This document shows, piece after piece, positions 1 to 10,207 of a DNA stretch of 64,000 nucleotides. The stretch covers positions 97,205 to 161,204 of the forward strand of contig MPUH01000021.1 in assembly GCA_001970955.1 (NCBI GenBank), given 5' to 3'. The notes under the pieces were generated by a model. That model made no database searches. It saw nothing but the letters and a program-made list of their open reading frames with translations, and was not told the origin of the DNA. Source of the stretch: Stentor coeruleus. Taxonomy: Eukaryota; Ciliophora; Heterotrichea; Heterotrichida; Stentoridae. Numbering within the stretch: position 1 is the stretch's first letter; every line of letters begins with the position of its first letter. Both the position numbers and the translations under genes were made by a program.

Positions 1-71
1 CAAGTTTGAATGACTTATCAGCAGTGAAATGCGAGATTTGTGAGTTTATACTTGTCAAAAATGATTCTTAG
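1..71 (+). CDS. 3' end of an unrecognised gene (partial)
   Basis: Read from base 3, about 22 codons stay open to a TAG at 69-71 and include a C-x2-C pair (KCEIC). The sequence after the stop becomes G-rich and C-poor, as seen after other plus-strand genes here. The segment is too short to assign a family and may be chance. Confidence 0.3.
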   Translation, partial: SLNDLSAVKCEICEFILVKNDS

Positions 72-294
72 AGGTTTAGTAAGTAGATTAAGGAATTTAT
101 ATGATTTTTTTAATTTTTGTGTGAAAATGAGAGTAATTATTATGCTTTATTAGAGAATTTAAAGATTTTTGCTGCATAAAGATTTTAGGTTGCAGGCTTT
201 TTATGCATTTGTTAGAACTTATAGCAAAAATTAATTTATGTCTAAGATAATCATATTATAGATAATAAGATTTGTTTATAAAGTGTAAACAAAA

Positions 295-1641
295 TTATTC
301 AATTAATATGCATTCTTTATCTTTAATTTTTCTTTTTTGGCGTGGGAATTTTAGGCTTGAACAAAGTGTATACTCACCTCTAGGGTCAAATTCAATAGAC
401 TCAATGCTCCCTATAATATTTGCTTGCTGTAATATTGCTTTCATGTAGTCATCCTTACACACTTCTACTGTTCGTATTTTACATATAGGACATTTCCATC
501 TTTCGATTTTAATCCTTCCTTGCATATCATTTCTTCCTTGGAAATCAATCCAATTAGCCAAATCAAAACACCCAATATGCTTACAATCTACCCCCCTAAT
601 CGGTTCATTCATCATTCTATTCTTAATATGACATTTCACATTAACTTTCTTACTTTCCTCACTATAATATTTCACAATATAATTTTTACCTTCTTCTACA
701 TTCATAAACTTAGCATTTTCTTCAAATTTTTTATGTATTTCATAATAGTCTAATTTTTTAATCAAAAATACAGCAGCTGCATAATATTGATATTCATTAT
801 GCTTATAAATATTCACTATATTATCTCCTAAATGAACTTTGTTACTTATGTTTAAAGGTAGGTCGTCAATAAAAAAAGATTTGTGGGTTTCAAATATAAG
901 CTCATCATTTAAGACAATTTGTGCTTGTTCAGGCCATTTGTTGTTGTACCCAAGTCCATCGATTTTATGCATTCTTAGTTGGATTTCATGGATTTCTGGG
1001 TTTTGGATTAATTTTATCATATCTTCAGTGACTGAAAAAGTTCTTGAAGCTTTTTTGAAAATAACTTTTGGGTCTTCTCGATATAGGGACCATGGCATTT
1101 GAAGGACTTCTATAGGAACTTGTGATGGGTCTAGAAGAACCATTTGACAGAAAATACAAGCATATGGATCTAAGGATGTGTTACGACCCATACAAAACCA
1201 ATGTTGAGATGTTCCACAGAGTGTGCATTTTATATATGGGTAGTTTCCTTTAATGCACACACATCTTATTTCATGTTTATTTTGCATGAGTTCTGCCTCA
1301 CTAGGCCTAATCAACACACTGTTATTATATTTTTCCTCTCTACACGAGCTAATAAATGTAGAAACTGGGTCAGGGTCATTAAACAATAAAGCTAAAATTT
1401 CTTTACTCAAGCATCTATACGCATTAGTCATCCCATCCAAAGTTCCAAAATACTTACTCAAAACAAAGCATATACTTTTCCTATTCCCAGTATTTTTCAA
1501 CTTCAAAACCGAGCATACTTTCCTCAACAAACTCAATTTCAGTCCATCAAAATCCTTGACTTCCTTACAATTTTCTTCATTTAAACATTTTTCCTTTAGC
1601 TTCTGCAGACGCTCTTGTATCAAATCATTCCTTATCATCAT
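295..1641 (-). CDS. SIZ/PIAS-type SUMO E3 ligase
   Basis: A 448-residue protein that should promote SUMO transfer from the E2 to nuclear substrates. In order: a SAP-like helical segment (about residues 32-68, GLKLSLLRKV), a PHD finger with a Cys4-His-Cys3 pattern (about 125-165; CVC, CTLC, HWFC, CIFC), a PINIT-like middle region (about 180-320), and an SP-RING/MIZ finger (about 340-395) with CKHIGC followed by WKCPIC. The basic tail PRQKRKIKDK is a likely nuclear signal. The SAP-PHD-PINIT-SP-RING order is that of plant SIZ1 rather than animal PIAS, which lacks the PHD. No intron is needed. The start follows the run of lysine/AT-rich sequence at 1641; a second ATG lies directly beside it. Family assignment is firm; substrates are unknown. 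Confidence 0.87.
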   Translation of the reverse strand: MMIRNDLIQERLQKLKEKCLNEENCKEVKDFDGLKLSLLRKVCSVLKLKNTGNRKSICFVLSKYFGTLDGMTNAYRCLSKEILALLFNDPDPVSTFISSCREEKYNNSVLIRPSEAELMQNKHEIRCVCIKGNYPYIKCTLCGTSQHWFCMGRNTSLDPYACIFCQMVLLDPSQVPIEVLQMPWSLYREDPKVIFKKASRTFSVTEDMIKLIQNPEIHEIQLRMHKIDGLGYNNKWPEQAQIVLNDELIFETHKSFFIDDLPLNISNKVHLGDNIVNIYKHNEYQYYAAAVFLIKKLDYYEIHKKFEENAKFMNVEEGKNYIVKYYSEESKKVNVKCHIKNRMMNEPIRGVDCKHIGCFDLANWIDFQGRNDMQGRIKIERWKCPICKIRTVEVCKDDYMKAILQQANIIGSIESIEFDPRGEYTLCSSLKFPRQKRKIKDKECILIE

Positions 1642-1798
1642 TAAAAAGCAACAAAGGGGGCTTTTTACTATAAAAACTATCTAAAACATTTATTTTTTAA
1701 CAAAAACCAAATAATTCTCATACAAAAAATCAGTTTAAAAACATATAATTGTATGAAAATCCAATATGCAAAAAATCACTTAAGTATTAATAATTATC

Positions 1799-2902
1799 CT
1801 AAGGGTTATTTATTTGGAACGCTTTCATGAACTCAACAAGCTTAGCCACACCTTCCATCGGCATGCCATTATAAATAGAAGCTCTAAGTCCTCCAACTGA
1901 TCTATGTCCAGCTAAAGTGCTAAGGCCAACTTTTTCAGCTTCATTCAAAAACTTCTTCTCAAGGGCTTCATTTCCTCCTTTAACCAAGAAAGGTACATTC
2001 ATTTTAGACCTAAAGTTTTCATTAACTGGGTTGCTATAATATCCATTAGACTCAGCAAAAGTCCCATAAAGAAGTGCAGCTTTTTGTCTAGCAATTTCAG
2101 TAAAAGCTTCAACTCCTCCATTTCTTCTCATATAATCAAAGTACAATCCACACATGTAAATAGGGAAGCAAGGTGGGGTGTTATACAAACTATTGTGTTC
2201 AAAAGTGACTTTCCAATCCATAAGTGATGGGATAATCTTAAGACTTTTACCAAAAAGGTCTTCTCTAACTATGACAAAAGCGACACCAGCAGGTCCAGCA
2301 TTTTTCTGAGCTCCAGCATAAACAGCAGCATGTTTTGTGAAGTCAATTGGCTTACTTAAGAAATTAGAGCTCATATCAGCGACTATAGGTAAATTGCCGA
2401 TTTTAGCTAACATTTCTTCAGTTAAGTCAAATTCAAGGCCATGGATTGTCTCATTAGCACAATAATGGAAATATGCACCTTCTGGGTCAACATTCCATGT
2501 TGCAGGGTCAGGAACTGTTGTGAAATTTGAAGCTTTACCTGTAGCTACAGTGTTTACAGTACAATATTTAGCTCCTTCTTGAGCTGCTTTTTCACTCCAA
2601 GCTCCAGTGACTAGATAGTTTGCCTTAGTTTTGTCTCCAAGAAGATTTAAAGCTACACAGGCAAATTGAAGAGTCCCACCACCATGCATCATTAAGATCT
2701 TGAAATTCTCAGGAACATGAAGCAATTCTCTCAAATCAGCCATGGTCTTGTTATGCATGCTGTCAAATGGTTTACTTCTGTGTGACATTTCAATTATCCC
2801 CATTCCAGTCCCATGCCAGTTTAGCATTTCTCTTGATGCAGTTTCTAAGACTTCAACGGGGAGCATTGATGGGCCAGCTGAGAAGTTGAAAATCCTTTCC
2901 AT
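1799..2902 (-). CDS. PSAT1: Phosphoserine aminotransferase, copy 1
   Basis: A 367-residue PLP enzyme of class V aminotransferase fold. It converts 3-phosphohydroxypyruvate plus glutamate to phosphoserine, the second step of serine synthesis. Family landmarks are intact: FSAGPSMLP at the N-terminus, HGTGMGIIEMSHRS, GGGTLQFA, the PLP-binding aspartate in VADMSSNFLS, the Schiff-base lysine in YAGAQKNAGPAGV, the NTPP loop, and the substrate-binding GHRSVGG with its arginine near the C-terminus. Full length and intronless. A diverged second copy lies 1.35 kb upstream in the same orientation, so the pair is a tandem duplication. The start ATG follows TTTATAA directly. Confidence 0.96.
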   Translation of the reverse strand: MERIFNFSAGPSMLPVEVLETASREMLNWHGTGMGIIEMSHRSKPFDSMHNKTMADLRELLHVPENFKILMMHGGGTLQFACVALNLLGDKTKANYLVTGAWSEKAAQEGAKYCTVNTVATGKASNFTTVPDPATWNVDPEGAYFHYCANETIHGLEFDLTEEMLAKIGNLPIVADMSSNFLSKPIDFTKHAAVYAGAQKNAGPAGVAFVIVREDLFGKSLKIIPSLMDWKVTFEHNSLYNTPPCFPIYMCGLYFDYMRRNGGVEAFTEIARQKAALLYGTFAESNGYYSNPVNENFRSKMNVPFLVKGGNEALEKKFLNEAEKVGLSTLAGHRSVGGLRASIYNGMPMEGVAKLVEFMKAFQINNP

Positions 2903-4251
2903 TTATAAACCGTCCATTTTGCCCAATTTATTCCATGATGTCACTAGAAATTATTTCCCCTAGTTTTATATAACATATAAGTTTGTGTATATTTTGATTG
3001 AGGATTTGAAGATATGATTGGAGTTTTATAAGATAGATTAAAGTTTAAGTTAGGGAAAATTAGGGATTAAGGTATGGGGAATAAATGGAAAATTTTTTAG
3101 ATGGAGAGATTTGATGGAAAAAGTGATGATTTGAGGATAATAGAGAGGGTTTTAAGAGATGGGAGATATTGGGTTGGGGTTTTAGATAAGTTTAAAGGAA
3201 AAAAAAACATATTGGGATTTATGCAAAATTGTTCCACATAAAAGAGAGATGGCGAGAAGAGATCGCTTTTTTTGATTTTGTGAGGTTTTATAAGGAGGAA
3301 AAAGATTTGTGGATCCTGGGTGTTGGCTTTAGAAGTTTGTGGTAAGGATATGAGAAATTTTTTTAGTTTTTATTAAAGGGAGGAAAGGAGGAGGGATGAG
3401 ATACTAATGGAGATTGAACGGAATAGTGAAAATAATTCGGGAACTTTTATAAGGATAAGCTTTTCATATCACATAATATCAAAGACATCCTTCCACTCTT
3501 ATATGATAAAGTAAATAATTCGCCTAACAAGAAAAATAGGGAATATTAATCAAATAAATCTCCTGTAAGCCTATAAAGCCAATTAAAGTACCTCAATGAT
3601 TATAATTACGATTAAATTTATACCTAGACAATTTTGTCTTAACAAAATCCTTTTTACCCTAACAATAATATATATAATTTTCCAATACATAAACTTCTTA
3701 GTTTAAATTACCATTGTTTGTTATTTTTCACCTTTTTTTATGTATGTCTAAAAATACCAAAATTTCCAAACACACCAAAACAAAATACATAAAACCTACC
3801 CAATTTAATTAGTCAACTTGATCATCTCATATAAAGTAATGAAAATTTAAATAACTTCCTATCATCACCCAAAAATTCCTTAAATTTTCCAATCATCCAC
3901 CTCTCTCAAGTAAAAACCAAAATCCTCAACTCCCACAATCTCTACCCATACCTTTACCCCTTCCACAAAATCTCACATTACTAAAAACCTAACAATCAAC
4001 CCTTATTTTCATGCTTTTAACCCAACTACCGACTTTCCATAATTCCTCACAACTCTTTGACTCCCCATCAAGCATCCTCCCTTCCTTCCAAACCTTTCAA
4101 AAATATTTTCCCTTATCAAAACCTAGCATTTAATCATCAAAACCTAAAAATCCCATCTCAATTTCTCACTAAAAAAAAAATAACACCTCAACCCATAAAA
4201 CTTCATAGTTTTCTAAACCAACAAACCTACTTAAACATAAAAAATTTTACC
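2903..4251. other. Spacer between the two PSAT copies
   Basis: No gene is visible. The plus strand is G-rich and C-poor to about 3430, then C-rich and G-poor from about 3480 to 4250. The switch falls between the 5' flank of copy 1 and the 3' flank of copy 2. The open frame near 4057-4296 is a product of this C-rich composition. Confidence 0.6.
2936..2948 (-). promoter_or_regulatory. Shared PSAT upstream element, copy 1
   Basis: The 13-mer TGATGTCACTAGA (plus-strand reading) lies 34 bp upstream of the start. The identical 13-mer lies 36 bp upstream of the second PSAT gene. Its core TGATGTCA resembles a CRE/bZIP half-palindrome. A regulatory role is inferred only from conservation between paralogues. 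Confidence 0.45.
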
Positions 4252-5355
4252 CTAATTACTATTGTTCTTGCAAAACTCCATCATAAACTCCGCTAATTTA
4301 ACTGCTCCTTCAATAGGCACTCCATTATACAAAGACACTCTAATACCTCCAACAAATCTATGTCCCGACAATGTATACAACCCAGCTTTTTCAGCTTCTT
4401 CTAAGAAACTTTTCTCAAGATTTTTATCTCCATCCTTAATAAAAAACGGGACATTCATATTCGACCTAAACTTAGGGTTTACCGCACAGTTATAAAACCC
4501 ATTAGATGCATTAACTGCATCATAAATAATAGCCGCTTTTCTCTTTGATATCTCATGTAATACATCAATACCACCACTTTTTATCATCCATTCAAAATAC
4601 AATCCACACATGTAAATAGAAAAACAAGGAGGTGTATTATACATACTGTTATTAGCCGCACAGATGGTCCAATCACATTGTGTTGGAGTGATTTTTAATG
4701 CATGTCCAAGTACATCTTCACGAACTATAACGAAAGATATCCCTGAACTTGCATTTTTGGGCGCACCTGCAAACATTGCCACAATTTTATTCCAATGGAT
4801 TGGCCTACTTAAGAAATTAGAACATGTATCTACAACTATAGGTTGATCTCCTATTTTAGCAAGCATTTCATCAGTTAATTCAAATTCAACACCATGCATA
4901 GTTTCATTAGCTGCATAATAAAAATAAGCACCTTCTGGGTCGACATTCCATGTTGATGGATCAGGAACTGTTGTATATTTTGTATCTTTACCACTTGCTA
5001 CAAGGTTTACTGTACAGAATCTAGATGCTTCACTTACAGATTTTTCACTCCATGCTCCTGTTACAAGATAATTTGCTTTTTTTTTATCCCCAAGTAAATT
5101 AAGAGGGACACAAGCGAATTGGAGAGTACCCCCGCCTTGCATCATAAGGATTTTGAAGTTGTCAGGAATACGCATCACTTGACGGAGATCAGCGATTGCT
5201 TTATTGTGCATAGCCTCATAGGGTTTACTTCTGTGAGACATTTCCATTATGCTCATTCCTGTTCCGTGGTAATTGAGCATCTCTCTTTGAGCTGTCTCGA
5301 GAACTTCTAAAGGTGCCATAGCGGGACCAGGAGAAAAATTGTAAACCCTTTCCAT
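4252..5355 (-). CDS. Phosphoserine aminotransferase paralogue, copy 2
   Basis: Also 367 residues and clearly homologous to copy 1 along its whole length: FSPGPAMAP, HGTGMSIMEMSHRS, GGGTLQFA, NTPPCF and GHRFVGGIR are kept. The Schiff-base lysine is present, but its surroundings changed: AQKNAGPAG in copy 1 became APKNASSG, losing the glutamine that in characterised PSATs contacts PLP and one residue of the loop. VADMSS became VVDTCS, keeping the aspartate. It may be a working but altered aminotransferase or a partner of copy 1. The frame is intact, which argues against decay. No intron. Confidence 0.9.
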   Translation of the reverse strand: MERVYNFSPGPAMAPLEVLETAQREMLNYHGTGMSIMEMSHRSKPYEAMHNKAIADLRQVMRIPDNFKILMMQGGGTLQFACVPLNLLGDKKKANYLVTGAWSEKSVSEASRFCTVNLVASGKDTKYTTVPDPSTWNVDPEGAYFYYAANETMHGVEFELTDEMLAKIGDQPIVVDTCSNFLSRPIHWNKIVAMFAGAPKNASSGISFVIVREDVLGHALKITPTQCDWTICAANNSMYNTPPCFSIYMCGLYFEWMIKSGGIDVLHEISKRKAAIIYDAVNASNGFYNCAVNPKFRSNMNVPFFIKDGDKNLEKSFLEEAEKAGLYTLSGHRFVGGIRVSLYNGVPIEGAVKLAEFMMEFCKNNSN

Positions 5356-7149
5356 TTATAAACTTACCATTTTCAATATATAACTATTGATGATGTCACT
5401 AGATATTTTATTCTCCTACTAATGGATTTTACTATTTTCTTAAGCTCGTCAAAGAGAAAAAGCTAGAATACAACTTTTTGATAACTCGGGAAAGTGTAAA
5501 AAAATTTTTTTATTAGAAAAGAAGATATTTTTTTAATTTTAAGTTGAATATTGATATGAGAATTTTTTTCGCTTTAAAGTGCTAAGGGAAAAATATTTTC
5601 TTTGACTCTTATCTTTTTTGAGGCTTGAAAAATGATTTTATGGGTTGTTGAGGTTAAAGGATTTCGGCAACAAATGGTTAAAAAATAATACTCAATATTT
5701 AGATTAAGGGAAATACATGTTTGAGTCAATTATAACTTTAAGGATGAGGATTAAGTTATATAAAAAAGTCTATGGACTTTTTGGTAGGCTGAATTTTAGA
5801 AGAAAATATTTTGATTAAAATATTAAGCTCCCATTTTTATGTTTTGGAAAATTTACAGTTGACTTAAATTATTGAAAGCATTACAGAAAAAAAGTTTCAG
5901 GTTTGATTGATGTTTTATTAATATAAGATATATGCTGAATGAAGGATTTAATATACATTTAGAAAATTGATATTTTTTTTTTATTAATTAAGATTAATGA
6001 GATAAATTATTTTAAATTAAAGGATGGATTTTTTTGTTTTAATTTCTCTGAGAGCTATTTTAAATTGTAGGAAATAATGAAATGCTTTGATAGAGAAAGT
6101 AGGTGAAAAATGGAAATATTTTATTTAAGGTAATATGTTTGAGAAAATCAATTAGATAATAATGCCAACTTTTTATACTTTTGAATGATAAGAATAATAG
6201 ATTTAATTTAGATTTTAATGCTTATTAATACTTTGAATTATGCTGATGAATTTTCTATCTTGGACACTCTTTAGTCCTTAAAAACTTTGCATGCTATAAG
6301 TTGTCAAAATTATAGGATACTCAATGTTATAAAGCCTAACCTAATTAAACTAAAAAAAAAATAATTAACTTTACAGTATCCTCTAAGGTTAGTACATTAG
6401 AAACTACAATATCTATTATTTATTATCAAACTTGCAATACTTAATTTTAGTAAAATTTTCTTTTTAAGCTTAAAATATCTAATTCCCAAAATAGAAAACT
6501 ATAAATTTATAGTAAAAATCAAAACACAAAAAATTATCTAATATATGAAGATGCCTAACTTTATTCTTTAATATATTATTAAAATGCTATATCATATTAG
6601 TCTAATCGCTTATCTTATAATAATTAATTCAAGTATTCATTTTAATTTAATACTTTAAATGCAAATTCTATGAAATTCCAATTTATAAGAAAAAATTGCA
6701 AAGAAAGATTGGTAAATATTCTACAAACATGATATAATCCTAATAAAATCAATTGTCAAAAGTGATTAATCCAAATTTCTTTTTAGAAAAATCATTTTTT
6801 TATCATCCAAAACATCTTGGTCATAGGATAAATAGATCTAATAACTTAAAAAGTTGTTTTTAGAAATAATCAAAAAGAGGACAATTATCTTTAAATTTCC
6901 AATAAGCTAATAATCATAATATAATTTCTCATAAAATTTTTATTACCCTTAATTTTTTTATCTTCATAAAAAGTCCAAACCAAAACCCAGCATTTTATAA
7001 AAAACTAAACAAAAATCATACCAAAAAAATTGAATATTAAAATACTTAAACTAAATACTATAAACATAAAAACATAGAAATATTTGATTTAACATATATT
7101 CAAAAACATTACAATTTATACTCGAAATCTAGTATTTATCAATAATAAT
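5356..7149. other. Long AT-rich spacer
   Basis: Apart from the PSAT element at its left edge I see no gene, RNA or repeat in these 1.8 kb. Both strands are dense in stops. It separates two divergently transcribed genes and should hold both promoters. Confidence 0.55.
5391..5403 (-). promoter_or_regulatory. Shared PSAT upstream element, copy 2
   Basis: Identical 13-mer TGATGTCACTAGA at nearly the same distance from the start as in copy 1. The sequence between it and the ATG also shares the TTTATAA-ATG start context but is otherwise diverged. Confidence 0.45.
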
Positions 7150-8109
7150 ATGTCGAGTCTAATGCAAAAACTCACTGCAGAGAAGGTAAAACATGTTCTT
7201 AGAATTGAACTTCATTACCTTCGGGCAAAATTCAATGAAAGTGGCCAGGTTAAAATAGAAATTCGAAGGGGGAAAAAAATGAAGCAAGAAACTCAACAAA
7301 TGTTCTACAGCTCTGAATCTGGTACTGTAGACTTCAGTTATCCTTTTACATTTGATATTACTATGCATAAAAAAGGTAAAGATTACGTGAAAAAGTATTT
7401 CAGTGTCAAACTCATACAATTTAAAGAAAATGAGAAAGTTGAAAATGGTAGAGTCAAGATTGACTTTAGTAAAATCCCAGTATTAAAAAAGCCAATAATC
7501 AAAAGAGAAATAACCTTACAACACTGCTCTGATCCTAATGCCCAAGTTTGTTTAAGTGTTTCTCTAGATGCAATAGGTGGCCTAAAATCATTTAGTAAAT
7601 CATCTCCAAGATCCTCACAAGTATCTCAATCAAAGCCAACTCATCATACAAAAGACGATCCTCAAGAAGAAAAACCTAATAAAATTTCTGAAATCCCAGA
7701 CCAACCTAAAAATGTTCCCCCTGGTGAAAATTATCTTCATGGCGATAGACTTATTGATAGGACAAAAAAACCTGAAGACTATAGAGAGCAGAATGAGAGA
7801 AGTTTTGAAGAGACTTATAAAGATGATCAAGATAGTGATAATGAATCTGTTCATTCAAGAATGTCATTTAGTGAATTAATTGTTCATCCAAAAGACTCAG
7901 ATGTAGACTCTGAATCTTCAAGTTCTGAAGAAGAATATAAGGAATTGCCTCAAGATCGACTTATTGCCCATGCTATACCAAAAAGCTCAATGGCAACTGC
8001 AAGACCTAATGAAAACTCTAAATCTTTACAAATCGCAGAAAAAGAAGAGAAAGCTGGGATCAGCGCAAGACGTGAAGGAGGTACTTGTGCGAACTGCGTT
8101 CTTTATTAA
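7150..8109 (+). CDS. NT-C2 (EEIG1/EHBP1-like) domain protein
   Basis: 319 residues. Residues about 10-140 form a beta-rich domain resembling the N-terminal C2 domain of EEIG1/EHBP1 proteins (VLRIELHYLRA, VKIEIRRGKK, FSYPFTFDITM, KYFSVKLIQF). Such domains link membranes to cytoskeletal or endocytic partners. Residues about 150-300 are polar and probably disordered, rich in serine and acidic residues (DSESSSSEEEY). The protein ends GTCANCVLY: two cysteines close to the C-terminus, with a CaaX-like spacing but an unusual final tyrosine, so lipidation is possible but unproven. The ATG follows ATCAATAAT. The domain call is moderate; no partner is known. Confidence 0.65.
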   Translation: MSSLMQKLTAEKVKHVLRIELHYLRAKFNESGQVKIEIRRGKKMKQETQQMFYSSESGTVDFSYPFTFDITMHKKGKDYVKKYFSVKLIQFKENEKVENGRVKIDFSKIPVLKKPIIKREITLQHCSDPNAQVCLSVSLDAIGGLKSFSKSSPRSSQVSQSKPTHHTKDDPQEEKPNKISEIPDQPKNVPPGENYLHGDRLIDRTKKPEDYREQNERSFEETYKDDQDSDNESVHSRMSFSELIVHPKDSDVDSESSSSEEEYKELPQDRLIAHAIPKSSMATARPNENSKSLQIAEKEEKAGISARREGGTCANCVLY

Positions 8110-8152
8110 CAATCATAAATCTTTCACTTCTTATTTTGAGTATGTATATTAC

Positions 8153-9424
8153 TTAGCTGTTTCCTAAATAAAACATATTCGGGTTTTTTTGTAAAACAAT
8201 ATCCAAATAAGACCCTGATCTCTTATTGCTTCTTAGCAAATAAGAAGGCTGACAGCTTGCTGGGAACTTTTCAATTATCTGCAGATAAGAAATAAAATCT
8301 TCTGTTCCGCTCATATCTAAAAAATGTTCTCTGGCTATTTTCTTATAATTCCTATGTATTTTTTCATGTTCAATATCTCTAATAAAAAATGACTCATTTT
8401 TGTCTCTATGAAACAAGTAATAACTCTCAAGAGCTTCAAGGAAATTCATAGACTTATATGAACCTTCAATTTCATGTTTTTCTGAGGCTGTTTGTAATAT
8501 ATCAACTTCCTGTAAACACTGCAAATATAAATCTAAATTTTCATTTTTTTCTACATTTAAACCACAATTTTCCCAATTTTCATATATAATCCCTTTAGGA
8601 TTTGCATAATTTATACTGATTGGAGACTCTACAAACACATCAGTTCCATATATTAGATTCAAGTCCTAATTAATGTTTACTTTGGCCCACATATAATTCA
8701 TAATTGTGTTAAGATTCCCTTTAGCTTTGTTATATAAATGCTCGATTTCTAAGTCAGACATAAAAATGTTCTGAGTGTTTCTAAGATTTTTCATTATTTC
8801 TAGTGCTTGGATTTTGTGGCTATTTAGTTTGTATACTCTTATATGACAGTTGTTCATGAGGAGATCAGGTATTTTTTCACATGTCATTATGACTGGACAT
8901 TTTGTATTTGATATTACTGACTCGATACCTTGATAAAAACCTTTATCGGGTTCTAGGGTTATGTCTACATCGTCAATAAATATCATTGTCCCGTTGTTTT
9001 CTCCTTGGTCTATGCTGAATGTTTGAGACGCTTCCCCTAATATTTTACTAACATTTCCTTTGCTTCTAAGATTAGATGTATTAAGTTCTAAAATCCTTAC
9101 CGAAAAATTATGAGCAATTTGTCGGACAAAATGCGTTTTGCCTGATCCTTGTAATCCCTGTATAATAATTGACTTTTCTGGAGCATCAACTTTTACTTTT
9201 CTTCTTCCAATACGTTTTTTATATTCTTTCAAATAAGAACTTATCAAACCATATGTTTGTGGATGCATAGTAGGTTTCTGAACTTCAACAACTTTTGGCT
9301 GTAAAAATAAAGTTTGGGAGATTGTTTTTTGTTCATATTTGTTTTCCTGGTTTTCTCCCTTTGCGAGTCTTGGTTTTTTTGTGATAATGTTTGTGGAGGT
9401 ATTCCCGCTTTTTCTTTTCAGCAT
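8153..9424 (-). CDS. ATAD5/Elg1-like AAA ATPase (two exons)
   Basis: Exons 8681-9424 and 8153-8665 are joined across a 15-nt intron (8666-8680, GTAAACATTAATTAG), giving about 418 residues; without splicing the frame ends in the intron's TAG. The first half has a basic, nuclear-type N-terminus (KKPRLAKG), a Walker A loop (GLQGSGKTHF, about residue 90) and a Walker B-like IFIDDVD followed by a GFYQGIES segment and CPVIMTCE. These match the clamp-unloader ATAD5/Elg1 and RFC1 order better than other AAA proteins. Expected role: PCNA unloading or replication-fork signalling. The second half is helical without a recognised domain. It is shorter than animal ATAD5, so an RFC-related assignment remains possible. 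Confidence 0.66.
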
Positions 9425-10207
9425 TTTCTTTGATTATATTTTAGAGATCATGCAATTTTTATATTAAGATATGTGATTTAAAGGAAAAATAATTAAAAAG
9501 TTTGGGGTGAGATTGAAGGGTTTTATGATTTTCATTTGAAGATTGGGTTGAAGTTTTTATTGGGTTTTGTGATGAGGAAATTTGCGGTTTGGAATTTTTT
9601 TTGGTTTGGATGAGGATTTTTATAGGGTTTTGTGATGAGGAAATTTGCAGTTTGGGTTTTTTTTGGTTTTAAGTTAGGGCTTGGGGTGAGCTTTGTGATT
9701 TTTTTTAGAGAAGGCGATGTGGATGGCTTGGGTTTTAAGATTAGAGATTTTTTAAGTTCAAAATAAAGGATTTGAAGTTTTTATAAATTTGATGGAAAGT
9801 TGTTAGTAGTTATAAAATATAGAATAACGGAAGCTTAAAGGACATGATTTAGAATGAAATACAGTGATTCATATTTTACAAGAACTTACCATATATAATT
9901 ATCACATAATAACTGTTATTATATTTCAAAGGGTAAGCGTTACGTAAAAGTACATCAATTATCCAATTCCTCAATATTACTTCCTTTTAACAAAACTTAC
10001 CACTAAAAAAACAAAAACCAAAAAAAAACACATAACAATTATAACACAAACGATCAAAATATTACCATTACCCAAATCTTTTACCAGCTTTATCTAAAAC
10101 CCAACTTCCAAAATCATCCATAAAAAAAACTTTTTTTAAATAACATAAAAATAAAATCCTCCATACCAAACCAAGTATAAATCCTATTTTTAATAACTAA
10201 ATCTAAT
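9425..10207. other. Spacer with a strand-composition switch
   Basis: G-rich and C-poor from 9425 to about 9830 (5' flank of the AAA gene), then C-rich and G-poor from about 9950 (3' flank of the transporter). A GATGAGGAAATTTGC segment occurs twice, near 9570 and 9633. No gene seen. Confidence 0.5.

Noticed and set aside
3653-3662. CCCTAACA-like telomeric repeat unit
   Set aside because: Only a single unit is present, not an array, so no telomere or chromosome end is supported.
4057-4296. 79-codon plus-strand frame
   Set aside because: Created by C-rich spacer composition and overlapping the end of PSAT copy 2 in antisense.
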